From contig NZ_NOIQ01000002.1 in the NCBI RefSeq assembly GCF_004136575.1, forward strand, positions 62,001 to 126,000: 64,000 nt of DNA, read 5' to 3'. The stretch is from Rothia koreensis. Its GTDB lineage: Bacteria > Actinomycetota > Actinomycetes > Actinomycetales > Micrococcaceae. The notes beneath the pieces were generated by a model that was not told the origin of the DNA, did not search any database, and saw nothing but the letters and a program-made list of their open reading frames with translations. The translations under genes and the position numbers were made by a program. Of this stretch, positions 16,643 through 26,115 are shown one piece after another (position 1 is the stretch's first letter; each line of letters begins with the position of its first letter).

Positions 16643-17302
16643 ATGAACACCACACCCTCATCCGAATCCCTGGACCGGGGTCCTGCTCGAAACGGCGCGG
16701 CCCCACATCGACGGCGAGCATCGTGGCGCGTGATCGACATCGTCATCGCATCCGTTCTGGCGGTGGTCTGCGGCGTCATCTTCTGGATCTGGTCCAATGC
16801 CGTCTCACCGGCCACGCAGACAGCGACCGTCGGATTTCCGCCCTTGTCGGGCCTGATCGGCGGTGGCTGGCTCATTGCCGGCGTCGTCGGCGGACTCGTG
16901 ATCAGGAAACCGGGCGCCGCGATCTACTGCGAAATGGTTGCTGCGGTGATTGAGGCCCTCCTCGGTACGCATTACAGCGCCGGGGTTCTTCTCTCGGGCG
17001 CGATCCAGGGAATCGGCGCCGAACTCGTGTTCGCCGCGTTGTTGTACCGTCGTTTCGGACTCCCCACGGCGCTTCTGTCCGGCGCAGTATCGGGATTGTT
17101 CATGGGGATCAGCGAAGTCTTCATGTACTACGCCTTCTGGGAACCCCGGTACCAGGTTGTCTACGTGGTGTGCGCCGTGGTCTCCGGGCTCCTCATTGCC
17201 GGTTTCCTCGCGTGGGCCCTGATGCGTGCCCTGATCTCGACCGGTGTTCTCGGCTCGGTCGCGGCAGGCCGCGATGCCCGGCAGATGCGGCGGCGTGCGT
17301 GA
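16643..17302 (+). CDS. ykoE: ECF transporter S component, YkoE-like (thiamine/HMP)
   Basis: The 219-residue membrane protein has six hydrophobic segments after a ~30-residue polar N-terminus. The pattern GLIGGGWLIAGVVGGLVIRK and the following GAAIYCEMVAAVIEALLG-like helix fit YkoE, the substrate-binding subunit of a thiamine or hydroxymethylpyrimidine ECF transporter. The TPP riboswitch upstream supports this substrate. ATG at 16643 has AGGAGG 7 nt upstream. The end overlaps the ATPase gene by 4 nt (GTGA). Confidence 0.88.
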   Translation: MNTTPSSESLDRGPARNGAAPHRRRASWRVIDIVIASVLAVVCGVIFWIWSNAVSPATQTATVGFPPLSGLIGGGWLIAGVVGGLVIRKPGAAIYCEMVAAVIEALLGTHYSAGVLLSGAIQGIGAELVFAALLYRRFGLPTALLSGAVSGLFMGISEVFMYYAFWEPRYQVVYVVCAVVSGLLIAGFLAWALMRALISTGVLGSVAAGRDARQMRRRA

Positions 17303-18981
17303 GCGCCGGGGGCGCGTCCGTCAGCGCCCGAGGCTTCGGATGGCACCATGCTGGACGGGATGAGCCCGCGTTCCGCGACGTGGACCTGGACATCGCGCCC
17401 GGGCAGAAGGTTCTGCTGCTCGGTCCGTCCGGCGCGGGCAAATCTACCCTTCTCCACGCCCTGGCCGGTGTGCTCGAGGACGACGACGGCGAAGCCGCCC
17501 TCGGACGGGTGACCGTCAACGGCACGGACCCCCGGGACGCGAGAGCATCGGTCGGTCTGATGCAGCAGGACCCGGAATCCTCGATCGTTCTTTCTCGGGT
17601 CGGCGATGACCTCGCGTTCGGGCCGGAGAACCTCGGGGTGCCACGGGACGAGATCGTCGGGAGATGTCGGCGCGCCCTGCAATCGGTCGGACTCGATCTT
17701 CCGTGGGAGCATCCGACCTCGGCGCTGTCCGGAGGGCAGAAACAACGTCTTGGGCTGGCCGGGATCCTCGCAATGGAACCCGGTCTCCTGCTGCTCGACG
17801 AGCCGACCGCGAACCTCGACCCGGACGGCGTCGTGGAGGTCCGGGACGCCGTGGTCGCGGCCGCGGAGGAATACGGATCGACCCTGGTGGTCGTGGAGCA
17901 CCGCGTGGCCGTGTGGGCCGACGTCGTCGACCGGATCATCGTGCTGTCCTCGAAGGGCGGGATCAGCCACGATGGCACTCCCGCCGAAGTTCTCGGACGG
18001 GCGCGCGAGGAGTTGCTCGACGCCGGCGTCTGGGTCCCCGACCACGTTCCGCGACGGCCCGTGGCGTCCGCGGCCGGCAACGTCCCGGTGGATTGGCAGG
18101 AGCCGCTTCTCGAAGCGTGCGGTCTCGCGGTGACCCGACAACATCCTTCCCGGTCGTGGCGACGGGCTCGACGTCGTGCCGTCAGGAAGTCTCCGTCCAC
18201 TCCGATTCCGGCCGCGAGGGACGCCGTCCGGGCAACCGAGAACGTCGGTCTTCGGGTGCATCGGGGTCAGCACCTGGCGGTGACCGGGCCGAACGGCGCC
18301 GGAAAATCCACGCTCGCCCTGACTCTCGCGGGTCTGATCCCGCCGGCGGCGGGGTACGTTGCCGCGTCGGAGGAACTGAGGCACCTCCGTGATCCCGCCG
18401 CCAGGGTCGCCCGGACCCCGCCGTGGGACCCTTGGGCGTGGGCCTCCGGACAGCTGATTGCCCGTATCGGCACGGTCTTCCAAGAACCCGAGCACCAATT
18501 CGTGAGGTCCACGGTCGGGGAAGAACTCGTGCTGGGAGCGCGGTTGGCCGACGGCGCCGGACGCCGTCATCCCACCAATGGGCAGACGCACGACGGCGAG
18601 GACCCGGAAGCGCGAGCGCAGGAGCTCCTGGAGCGTCTCGGCCTGGAGCACGTGAAGGACGCCAATCCCTTCACGCTCTCCGGGGGCGAGAAACGTCGCC
18701 TCTCGGTCGGAACGGCTCTCGCCGCCAGGCCGCGGATTCTGGTTCTCGACGAGCCCACGTTCGGGCAGGACGCTCGCACGTGGGCGAACCTCGTCGATCT
18801 GCTCCGAGAGGTCATGGCGGCGGGATCGGCGGTCGTGTCCGTGACGCATGATCACGCATTCGTCGAGGCTCTCGGTGGGGAAGAGTTGCGCCTGGGGAAC
18901 TACCCGCAGGGGCCGGAAGCCCAAGCGACCGAGGCAGAGTCGGTCGACGCGGTGGCAGGAGGTGAGGCATGGACCTCCTGA
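17299..18981 (+). CDS. ykoD: ECF transporter energy-coupling ATPase, two domains
   Basis: The 560-residue protein has two ABC ATPase domains. Domain 1 carries GPSGAGKST near residue 45, the signature LSGGQKQRLG and LLLDEPTANLD. Domain 2 has GPNGAGKST near residue 330, LSGGEKRRLS and LVLDEPTFGQD. This two-in-one arrangement replaces the separate EcfA and EcfA' subunits and powers uptake with YkoE and YkoC. The GTG start at 17299 overlaps the stop of ykoE; longer frames upstream have no support. Confidence 0.92.
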   Translation: MSAGGASVSARGFGWHHAGRDEPAFRDVDLDIAPGQKVLLLGPSGAGKSTLLHALAGVLEDDDGEAALGRVTVNGTDPRDARASVGLMQQDPESSIVLSRVGDDLAFGPENLGVPRDEIVGRCRRALQSVGLDLPWEHPTSALSGGQKQRLGLAGILAMEPGLLLLDEPTANLDPDGVVEVRDAVVAAAEEYGSTLVVVEHRVAVWADVVDRIIVLSSKGGISHDGTPAEVLGRAREELLDAGVWVPDHVPRRPVASAAGNVPVDWQEPLLEACGLAVTRQHPSRSWRRARRRAVRKSPSTPIPAARDAVRATENVGLRVHRGQHLAVTGPNGAGKSTLALTLAGLIPPAAGYVAASEELRHLRDPAARVARTPPWDPWAWASGQLIARIGTVFQEPEHQFVRSTVGEELVLGARLADGAGRRHPTNGQTHDGEDPEARAQELLERLGLEHVKDANPFTLSGGEKRRLSVGTALAARPRILVLDEPTFGQDARTWANLVDLLREVMAAGSAVVSVTHDHAFVEALGGEELRLGNYPQGPEAQATEAESVDAVAGGEAWTS

Positions 18982-19760
18982 ACAATGCCACGGCGGCGGA
19001 TTCAGGCCTGGGCCGCGTGAATCCAGCGGTCAAGATCCTTCTGCTCGTTGCCCTGACCGTCGCGTTCCTGGTGAGCGCCGATGGGGTGACCTCAGGTTCC
19101 GGCGTGCTCTTTCTGGTGCTTGTGATGATCGGGTCCCGCATCGACCCGCGGAACGTGCTGGTCAGACTCTGGCCGGTCTTCACCGCCGCGGTTTTCAGCG
19201 GATGGGGCACGGCGCTCCTGTCGCCCAAGACGGGGGACGTTCTGCTCGATGTCGGGCCGTTCCTGTTCACCGCTGATTCGGTGGACGCAGGGATTGCGAT
19301 TGCCTTGCGTGGATGTGCGCTCGCGATGATCTCGGTGCTGTTGCTGCTGACCACCGATGCGCGAGAAATCGGGGACAGCCTGGCCCAGACCTTTCGGCTT
19401 CCCTCGCGGTTCGTGCTGTCCGCCGTCGCCGCATTTCGTCTGGTCGGGATCATGATCACGGAATGGGAGACTCTCGCGGCCGCCAGGCGGGCCCGTGGCC
19501 TGGGGCCGGATCGAGGCATCCTCGGGAACGTCGGGGGTTTCGCGACGCAGGCCTTCTCGCTGATTGTCCAGGCATTGCGCAGGGCGAGCCGCCTTGCCGT
19601 GACGATGGAGGCCCGGGGGTTCGGCGCGGGACCGAGAACGTGGGTCCATCAGCCGGAGTACTCGTGGCGTGACGCTGCCGCCCTGGCGATCGGGCTCGGA
19701 ATACCGGTGGTCGCGATCGGCCTGTCCGTGGTTCTGGGAACCTACCGGTTCTTCCACTAG
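18969..19760 (+). CDS. ykoC: ECF transporter transmembrane (T) component
   Basis: The 263-residue membrane protein has five or six helices and the EcfT coupling motifs EWETLAAARRARGLGP and LRRASRLAVTMEARGFG, whose Ala-Arg-Gly helices dock on the ATPases. It overlaps the ATPase gene by 13 nt and completes the riboswitch-controlled operon. Confidence 0.92.
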   Translation: MDLLNNATAADSGLGRVNPAVKILLLVALTVAFLVSADGVTSGSGVLFLVLVMIGSRIDPRNVLVRLWPVFTAAVFSGWGTALLSPKTGDVLLDVGPFLFTADSVDAGIAIALRGCALAMISVLLLLTTDAREIGDSLAQTFRLPSRFVLSAVAAFRLVGIMITEWETLAAARRARGLGPDRGILGNVGGFATQAFSLIVQALRRASRLAVTMEARGFGAGPRTWVHQPEYSWRDAAALAIGLGIPVVAIGLSVVLGTYRFFH

Positions 19761-19786
19761 GAGCCCCCCCGGGGGCCGAGATACAG

Positions 19787-19817
19787 CGACGCCCGGTGGA
19801 TTTCCCACCGGGCGTCG
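19787..19817. terminator. 13-bp hairpin between convergent genes
   Basis: Arms 19787-19799 and 19805-19817 pair perfectly around a 5-nt loop. The hairpin lies between ykoC and the convergent FtsX-like permease gene. Confidence 0.7.
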
Positions 19818-19827
19818 TCCCGTTTCC

Positions 19828-21246
19828 CTAGTCCATGGCCAGCGCACGGACCGGCGGCTCCTTGGCCGTCTGCCGGGCGGGCAAGGCCGTGGCCAGGCCC
19901 GTGATCGCCAGGCATCCGATGACCACCATCAGCAGAACGCCCCAGGGAGGGGTCGGACCGAAGATGCCCGCACCCTTGAGTGAGGCGAACATGCAGAAGG
20001 TGCCGGCCCAGCCGTAGAAGATGCCCAGCGGAATGCCGACGCACGCTGCCGACACGGTCAGTTGGGCGGTCTCCCCGAAGATCATCTGCCACATCTGGCG
20101 GGTCGAGAGCCCGACCGTCCGCAGCATGCCCAGTTCTCGACGCCGCTGCATGATGGAGGATTTCATGTTGTTGGCGACGCCGATCACGGCGATCACCACG
20201 GAGAAGGCGACCATGCCGTAGACGAACAGCAAGGCATTGTCGATCATCACGTTGATCATGGCCACCTGGCCGAAATCGTACTCACCGCTCTCGGCCATGT
20301 CGTGCACCGCCGACTTGAGGGTGGATCCGAGGGTACCGAACATCACCACGAGCGTGATGCCGATGACCAGCCCCATGGATGTGCGCGCCGACCGAAGCGG
20401 GTAGCGCTTCGAATTCGCCACCGCCATGCGGCCGGGGGTCCCGTGCCCGATCAGGGAACCGGAAAGGGCGAAGAACGGGGGCATGACCCAGGCGGACCCC
20501 AGAGCGATACCGGTGAAACTCAGGAACCCTCCCAGGACGGCAGGCAGGATTCCGACGGGACTGCCGATCCCCAGGACCAGGCCACCGATCAGGAACAGAA
20601 GACCGACAACGACGAGCACGATCGAGCTGGCCAGCGTGAGCTTCCGGTTCCGGAGCGCCTTCGCCGCCGGCTCGCCGCTGCGCCGGACCCCTTCGAGCGG
20701 CGAGACCGACAGAACAGGGCGTGCCCCGTTCCAGGCTGCGATCCAACTGGTCAGCGCGACCAGGACGGCCGCAACCAGCATCCACGGATTGAGCGCCGTG
20801 GACTGCAGGCTCGTGCCTGCGTCCTTTGCCTCAGCGACCAGCGCGAGGATCCATGTTGTCAGCGCTCCGAGCGCGAGACCGACCACGGACCCCAGGATTC
20901 CGATGATGAGGCCTTCGGCGGCGACGCCGCGACGGAGGGCCGATGCCTTGGCTCCGATCAGTCGCATCATCGCAAGCTGTTGGGTCCGTCCGGCGACGAC
21001 GATCGAGAAGGTGTTGACGACGACCGTCCCCGCGACGAACAGGGCGACCGCGAAGAAGGTCATCGACGTCAGGACCAGCATGACCAGGAGACTTCCGTCG
21101 GCCTGGCCGTCAGGGTTGAGAAGGTTGTACAGGAGGCCGACGGCCCCGATGAGACCGGAACCGAAGAGAGAACCGATCGTGACCACGAGGAGGGTCGAGA
21201 CGTGCTGGCCCGGTCGGCGGGCCAGTTCGAGAAGAGCGTTCTTCAC
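19828..21246 (-). CDS. ABC transporter permease, FtsX/MacB-like
   Basis: The 472-residue protein has two FtsX-type four-helix modules: the first around residues 15-185 (VAGRTQQLAMMRLIGAKASA) and the second around 330-470 (MQRRRELGMLRTVGLSTRQM). These sequences are the coupling regions of permeases that move lipids, lipoproteins or peptides, or act mechanically on the cell wall. The long extracellular loop typical of larger family members is short here. It follows the ATPase gene with 1 nt between and works with it. Confidence 0.9.
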   Translation of the reverse strand: MKNALLELARRPGQHVSTLLVVTIGSLFGSGLIGAVGLLYNLLNPDGQADGSLLVMLVLTSMTFFAVALFVAGTVVVNTFSIVVAGRTQQLAMMRLIGAKASALRRGVAAEGLIIGILGSVVGLALGALTTWILALVAEAKDAGTSLQSTALNPWMLVAAVLVALTSWIAAWNGARPVLSVSPLEGVRRSGEPAAKALRNRKLTLASSIVLVVVGLLFLIGGLVLGIGSPVGILPAVLGGFLSFTGIALGSAWVMPPFFALSGSLIGHGTPGRMAVANSKRYPLRSARTSMGLVIGITLVVMFGTLGSTLKSAVHDMAESGEYDFGQVAMINVMIDNALLFVYGMVAFSVVIAVIGVANNMKSSIMQRRRELGMLRTVGLSTRQMWQMIFGETAQLTVSAACVGIPLGIFYGWAGTFCMFASLKGAGIFGPTPPWGVLLMVVIGCLAITGLATALPARQTAKEPPVRALAMD

Positions 21247-21247
21247 C

Positions 21248-22039
21248 TCAGTTCACCTCCAGAGACAGCATCATGTGTGCGATGTCCTCGGCGCGGGGCG
21301 AGCCTTCGCTCTGGTGGACGATTTCGCCGTCCGCGAGGTACACGACGCGCTGGGCGTGGGCCGCTGCTTTGGGATCGTGGGTGACCATGACGATCGACTG
21401 TCCCAGTTCCTGCGCCGCGACCCGCAGGAGCTGAAGCACTTCCAGAGCGGACCGGGAGTCGAGATTTCCGGTGGGCTCGTCCGCCAGAATCAGGGCGGGA
21501 CGGGTTGCCAGAGCTCTGGCGATCGCGACGCGCTGCTGCTGTCCGCCCGAGAGCTCGCTCGGCCGGTGCTCCACCCGTTCGGCGAGGCCCAACCGGTCGA
21601 GGAGCTGATCGATCCAGGCCTGCTCCTGCTTGTTCGGTGAGCGACCGTCCAGGTCGAAGGGGAGAAGGATGTTTTCCCGCACGTTCATCGTGGGCATCAG
21701 GTTGAATGCCTGGAACACGAATCCCACGCGGCGTCGGCGCACTTCGGTCAGCTCGTTGTCGTCCAGGTGCGTGATTTCCTGGTCGCCGATCCACATTCTG
21801 CCGCCCGTGGCGGTCTCGAGTCCCGCCATCAGGTGCATCAGCGTGGACTTGCCGGACCCGGAGGGGCCCATGACCGCGACGAATTCTCCGGGGGCCACCT
21901 CCAGGTCGACGTCGCGGACGGCGGCAACCGCGTTCCCGCCCTCGCCGTAGGACTTGCTGACGCTCTCGGCGCGGGCGATGGGCATGACCGCTCGGGGCGC
22001 CCCGCCGGGAGCCTGATGGGTGAGGTTCGGGTGTGACAT
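21248..22039 (-). CDS. ABC transporter ATP-binding protein, LolD/MacB-like
   Basis: The 263-residue ATPase carries GPSGSGKST (Walker A), the Q-loop [11 protein letters not shown], signature [15 protein letters not shown] and Walker [14 protein letters not shown], the last typical of the LolD/MacB group. An ~18-residue N-terminal extension precedes the domain. With the downstream permease it forms a full transporter; the cargo is unknown. Confidence 0.93.
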   Translation of the reverse strand: MSHPNLTHQAPGGAPRAVMPIARAESVSKSYGEGGNAVAAVRDVDLEVAPGEFVAVMGPSGSGKSTLMHLMAGLETATGGRMWIGDQEITHLDDNELTEVRRRRVGFVFQAFNLMPTMNVRENILLPFDLDGRSPNKQEQAWIDQLLDRLGLAERVEHRPSELSGGQQQRVAIARALATRPALILADEPTGNLDSRSALEVLQLLRVAAQELGQSIVMVTHDPKAAAHAQRVVYLADGEIVHQSEGSPRAEDIAHMMLSLEVN

Positions 22040-22177
22040 TGCAACTCCATGAGGTTTGCTTCCTGGTACAACCTCTACTGTTCCGTGCGCGGTCGTCGCG
22101 CACAGTGGAGCTGGAGCTAGATCGGGGTAGAGCTGGCTGTAGTTTCCGGCCTCAGGGCAGGTGGAACGACAGCCAGA

Positions 22178-23434
22178 CTATGCCGGGTTCGCCGAGCGCG
22201 GTGCACCCATTCCGGGGTCGATGCGTCCGGGGCCGGAGGCCGACGGGGCGATGTCGATGTCGAAGATTTCCGTGGGGAGGTAGACCGTGGCACAGGAGTT
22301 CGGGACGTCGACGACGCCGGAGAACCTGCCCTCGATGGGTGCCGCGCCGAGCAGGAGAAAAGCCTGCTCGCGGGACCAACCGAAGGTCGTCAGGTAGTCG
22401 ATCGCGTGGAGAATGGCACGCTGATAGGCCAACTGCGAATCCAGGTAGCGCTGTTCGCCGTCGAGGGTCACGGAGGTCCCGGAGAAGGCGAGCCACTCCG
22501 AATACTGCGGGGCGGTTCTGCCGGGCATGAAGATCGCGTTCTCGCTGACCCCGTAGGTCTCCATACCGCCCTTGATGACGTCGACGCGCAGATCGATGTA
22601 TCCGCCCATCTCGATGGCGCCGCAGAACGTGATTTCCCCGTCCCCCTGCGAGAAGTGGAGATCGCCGACGGAGAGGTTTCCACCCTTGACGTACACGGGG
22701 TAGAAGACCCTGGAACCCTTGGTGAAGTTCTTGATGTCCTGGTTGCCACCGTTCTCCCGCGGGGGAGCGGTGCGCGCGGCCTCGGAGGCCACACGCCGGT
22801 AGTCCTCGCCGTCGAGAGAGCCCAGGATGGCGCTGTTGGGCTCCGGCGGCAGGGCCAGCGGCGGCAGACGGTGGGGATCCGTGGCAATCAGGTCTCCCTC
22901 ACGCTTGTTCCAGGAAGCCAGCAAGTCCGCGGACGGGGCCGTGCCCATCAGTCCCGGGTGGGTGATACCGGTGAAACTGACGCCGGGAATGTGGCGTGAG
23001 GTCGCCGTATCGCCCGAGAAGTCCCAGATTGCTTTGTAAGCGTCCGGGAACTGGTCGACCAGGAAGCTGCCCCCGTTGTTCTTGGGGAAAATCCCTGTAT
23101 AGCCCCACCCCTGTCCTGCCAGGGGGCCGGTTTCCTGAGGGATCGGCCCGAGATCGAGGATGTCCACGACGAGCAGGTCGCCGGGCTCCGCGCCTTCGAC
23201 GGCGAACGGACCGGACAGAGCGTGAACGACGTCGATCGGTGCGTCCCTGACGTCGTCGGCCGAGTCGTCATTCTTGATGGCACCGTCGAACCACTCCCGG
23301 CAATCAACCCTGAACGAGTCTCCTGGCTTCAGCGTTTCGATGGGCGGGATCTCGGGGTGCCAGCGGTTGTGGCCGATCTTCTCCTGGTCGGAAAAGGGCT
23401 TGTTCGAGTCGAGGGGGAAAATGACGTCCGGCAT
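22178..23434 (-). CDS. fmdA: Formamidase/acetamidase
   Basis: The 418-residue protein matches the FmdA/AmdA family, which releases ammonia from formamide or acetamide: N-terminal KIGHNRWHPEIPP, the metal-site region VDILDLGPIP and FHFSQGDGEI-like LHFSQGDGEITFCGAIEMGG. It starts at an ATG with GAAAGGAAT upstream and lies 75 nt behind fmdB, so both are probably one unit for nitrogen gain from amides. Confidence 0.92.
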   Translation of the reverse strand: MPDVIFPLDSNKPFSDQEKIGHNRWHPEIPPIETLKPGDSFRVDCREWFDGAIKNDDSADDVRDAPIDVVHALSGPFAVEGAEPGDLLVVDILDLGPIPQETGPLAGQGWGYTGIFPKNNGGSFLVDQFPDAYKAIWDFSGDTATSRHIPGVSFTGITHPGLMGTAPSADLLASWNKREGDLIATDPHRLPPLALPPEPNSAILGSLDGEDYRRVASEAARTAPPRENGGNQDIKNFTKGSRVFYPVYVKGGNLSVGDLHFSQGDGEITFCGAIEMGGYIDLRVDVIKGGMETYGVSENAIFMPGRTAPQYSEWLAFSGTSVTLDGEQRYLDSQLAYQRAILHAIDYLTTFGWSREQAFLLLGAAPIEGRFSGVVDVPNSCATVYLPTEIFDIDIAPSASGPGRIDPGMGAPRSANPA

Positions 23435-23509
23435 GAGATTCCTTTCGGTGGGGGTAACTCGATGGAGCTCGCGCCGGCGGGGCTGGCGGCCCGCGCCTTC
23501 CGCGAGAGG

Positions 23510-23797
23510 TCAGGGTCGCGGAAGTTTGAGGTGCCGGGGGTCCTGGGTTGCCCTTGGCGAAGAGGCGCCCGGACTGTTGGGGACGTGCGAGACGACGTCA
23601 GGTTCGTGCGCGGAGCGTTCGGCGTCCCCGATGGCCTTCGCTCGGTCGGAACCGAGGGCGGACAGCCCGATGGGCGAGAAGACCCGTGCCGCCGTCTCGG
23701 AGCAGTTGCGGCACGGCCTCGATCCGGGAACCTCCGACATGGGATGCATGGCCTCGAAGACTCCACAGCTCGGGCATCGGAATTCGTACAGGGGCAT
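23510..23797 (-). CDS. fmdB: FmdB-family zinc-ribbon protein
   Basis: The 95-residue protein begins MPLYEFRCPSCGVFEAMHPM and has the second cysteine pair CRNC, giving the CxxC...CxxC zinc ribbon of FmdB, proposed as a regulator of the formamidase gene. The start at 23797 has GAGGTGCGA in front. It directly precedes fmdA. Confidence 0.88.
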   Translation of the reverse strand: MPLYEFRCPSCGVFEAMHPMSEVPGSRPCRNCSETAARVFSPIGLSALGSDRAKAIGDAERSAHEPDVVSHVPNSPGASSPRATQDPRHLKLPRP

Positions 23798-23913
23798 TCG
23801 CACCTCAAGAATCATGAGTGGTATCAATCACTTCGTGCTTTGAGATTACGCCCGGCGTCATGCCCGGTCAACGGCGGCCTCGTGAGGTTAAGCGGGGGCG
23901 CCGGACGCCCGTA

Positions 23914-24804
23914 TCAGCGGGAGCGCAGGAAACCCATCAGCGTCTCGGTGACGTCGGGACTCGTTGCGAGCGCCTGGTTGTTGAGATGAGTGACCGGGGC
24001 CAGCAACCGGACCGAGGACGTCAGCCAGACGCCGTCGGACTCCATGAGGTCCTTCGGATAGAGCGGCCCGAACCCGACGTCCCACCCCGAGTCCCTGGCG
24101 CCTTCGAAGAGTGCCCCTTGCGTGGTGCCGGGGAGGATCCCGTGATTCGGCTCGGGAGTGAACAGTGTCAGCCGGCCCTGGTCCCTCCTCGCGACCACGA
24201 CCGAGCTCGTCGCCCCCTCGAGGATCCGCCGGTCCGATGCCGTGAAGATCGCTTCCTGCGCACCGAGTGATTTCACGTGTCTCAGGACGGCCATGTTGAC
24301 CGCGTAGGAGAGGGTTTTGGCTCCCGCCAGGAGCCAGGGGTACGACGTGTCCTCGGCGGGATCATGGCCTCGCGGAAGCAGCATCGCTCTGACCCCGTTC
24401 TCCCGCTGCTCGATCGTCGAGTCCGGTACACCGCTGACGATCACGAGCCCGTAGGGGCCTTCATCCGGCGTTCCCCGACTGATCAGGAGTTTCACCGTAT
24501 GTTCGACGCCGAGACCCGTCCTGGTGCCCGGCCCCGCGGATTCCAGGGCGAGGGCGGTGGCCTGCCGCCACGCGGCGTCGTCGGGATCGGATATTTTCAG
24601 GAGTCTGGCGGAATTGGCCAGCCGAGTCAGGTGGAGGTCGAATTTCCGTACCTGCGAGTCCACGGCGAGCATGGTTTCGAAGACTCCGTCTCCCCGCGTA
24701 TAGCCTTCGTCGTCGATCCTGATCAGCGGCGCCGAGGCGTCGAGGAGGGTCCCCGTGGGGGAATTGTGGTCAATGCGTACAACCGTGGGTGCCATGCGTC
24801 TCAT
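23914..24804 (-). CDS. pabC: Aminotransferase class IV (4-amino-4-deoxychorismate lyase-like)
   Basis: The 296-residue PLP enzyme has the class IV marks: TRGDGVFETM near residue 37, the PLP lysine in GAKTLSYAVN (Lys163) and ILEGATSSVV near residue 195. In this family the closest roles are release of p-aminobenzoate from aminodeoxychorismate (folate) or D-/branched-chain amino-acid transamination. The gene symbol is a best guess. Its ATG overlaps the stop of the preceding efflux gene (TAATG), so translation is coupled. Confidence 0.78.
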   Translation of the reverse strand: MRRMAPTVVRIDHNSPTGTLLDASAPLIRIDDEGYTRGDGVFETMLAVDSQVRKFDLHLTRLANSARLLKISDPDDAAWRQATALALESAGPGTRTGLGVEHTVKLLISRGTPDEGPYGLVIVSGVPDSTIEQRENGVRAMLLPRGHDPAEDTSYPWLLAGAKTLSYAVNMAVLRHVKSLGAQEAIFTASDRRILEGATSSVVVARRDQGRLTLFTPEPNHGILPGTTQGALFEGARDSGWDVGFGPLYPKDLMESDGVWLTSSVRLLAPVTHLNNQALATSPDVTETLMGFLRSR

Positions 24805-26042
24805 TAAACGTCATTCTCACCGGTCGCACGAGGGGGCACGGACCGTGTTCGTGGTTCGAACACCCGAGAGGCGAGGAGGAAAAGGATGAGGGCGACGCCG
24901 CTGCACCCGACCATCATCCCGGCCATGGGCAACACGGCGTGTTCGCCGGCGGAGCTCACGAGCGGTGACACGAGGCCGCCCATCAGGGCCTGGAGGCCAC
25001 CGACCAGCGCGGAACTCGCGCCCGCGTAGTCGCGGCCTTGTTGCAGTGCCAGCGAGGTCGCGTTGCCGAAAACGAGGCCCTGGGCCGCGGCGGTGGCGAA
25101 GAGGCAGAGGAGCGTGAGCACCAGGGACAGCCCGAAGCAGGCGAGGGCCAGGAATACGAGCGTGGCCGCATTCGACACCAGAATTCCGGCCAGGCCGATG
25201 CCCTGCGGCCGGTATTTTCGGAGCAGAACGTTGGACACCCAGGAGAACGCCAGGATCCCGAAGGAGTTGACCGCGAACACCAACGCGTACTCCGTCGCGG
25301 ACATGCCCAGGTTGTTCTGCAGGACGTAGGTGGACCCCGAAATGTAGGAGAACAGGGTTCCGAAGGAGAACACGAAGGCGAGCATGTAGGCGACGTATGC
25401 CGGCCGCCGGAGTATCCGGGCGATGCCGCGGCCGGAGGTCCTGAGACCGCCGCCGTGTCGACGTTCCCGCGGCAGGGATTCGGGAAAGAGGAAGAGAACC
25501 CCCAAGGCCATGGCAAGGGTCATGGCGGTGAGAACCCAGAAAACCGTCCGCCACGGCGCGAATCCGAGGATGATGCCACCGAGGGTCGGTGCCAGGACGG
25601 GCGAAATTCCGTTGACCATCATCATGAAGTTCATGTACCGGGTCGTCTGCTGCCCCTCGGTCAGGTCCGTGACGGCGGACCTGGCCAGGACCACCCCGGC
25701 CGCCCCGGAGAAGCCCATGAGGAATCGCAGGGCGATGAGCAGGTGCACCGTCGGGGCGACGGCGCACCCCGCCGTGGCCAGAACACAGACCAGTGAGCAG
25801 ACGACGAGGGGAAGACGCCGTCCCCACTGGTCCGAGAGGGGCCCGACGACGATCTGCCCGATCGCGAGGCCCGCCATGAAGGCCGAGAGGGTGAGTTGGA
25901 CCTGCGACGCCGTCGTCCCGAGGTCGTGGGTCATTTGTGGGAACGCCGCCAAGTACATGTCGGTGCCCAACGGAGCTATGCCGGTCAGGGTCCCCAACAG
26001 GATGACAAGGGGCACCGATATGCGCGAAGTGGCGGAGTGCAC
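24804..26042 (-). CDS. Bcr/CflA-type MFS drug efflux protein
   Basis: The 412-residue protein has 12 hydrophobic segments and the Bcr/CflA hallmarks GTDMYLAAFPQMTHDLG near the N-terminus and GQIVVGPLSDQWGRRLP in the first loop. The family exports bicyclomycin, chloramphenicol or sulfonamides, or small metabolites. The GTG start has TGAGG upstream. The gene is coupled to the pabC-like gene. Confidence 0.9.
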   Translation of the reverse strand: MHSATSRISVPLVILLGTLTGIAPLGTDMYLAAFPQMTHDLGTTASQVQLTLSAFMAGLAIGQIVVGPLSDQWGRRLPLVVCSLVCVLATAGCAVAPTVHLLIALRFLMGFSGAAGVVLARSAVTDLTEGQQTTRYMNFMMMVNGISPVLAPTLGGIILGFAPWRTVFWVLTAMTLAMALGVLFLFPESLPRERRHGGGLRTSGRGIARILRRPAYVAYMLAFVFSFGTLFSYISGSTYVLQNNLGMSATEYALVFAVNSFGILAFSWVSNVLLRKYRPQGIGLAGILVSNAATLVFLALACFGLSLVLTLLCLFATAAAQGLVFGNATSLALQQGRDYAGASSALVGGLQALMGGLVSPLVSSAGEHAVLPMAGMMVGCSGVALILFLLASRVFEPRTRSVPPRATGENDV

Positions 26043-26115
26043 GTTGACCTCAGGATTCTCGACGACGGGTGATGCAGGGGGAGTGCAGGAGGGAAAAGCC
26101 CCGGACCTGGGCAGG

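Noticed and set aside
22085-22103. Palindrome GTGCGCG-N5-CGCGCAC upstream of the ABC exporter
   Set aside because: It could be an operator or hairpin, but a 7-bp GC-only palindrome is not rare in such DNA and nothing else supports it.
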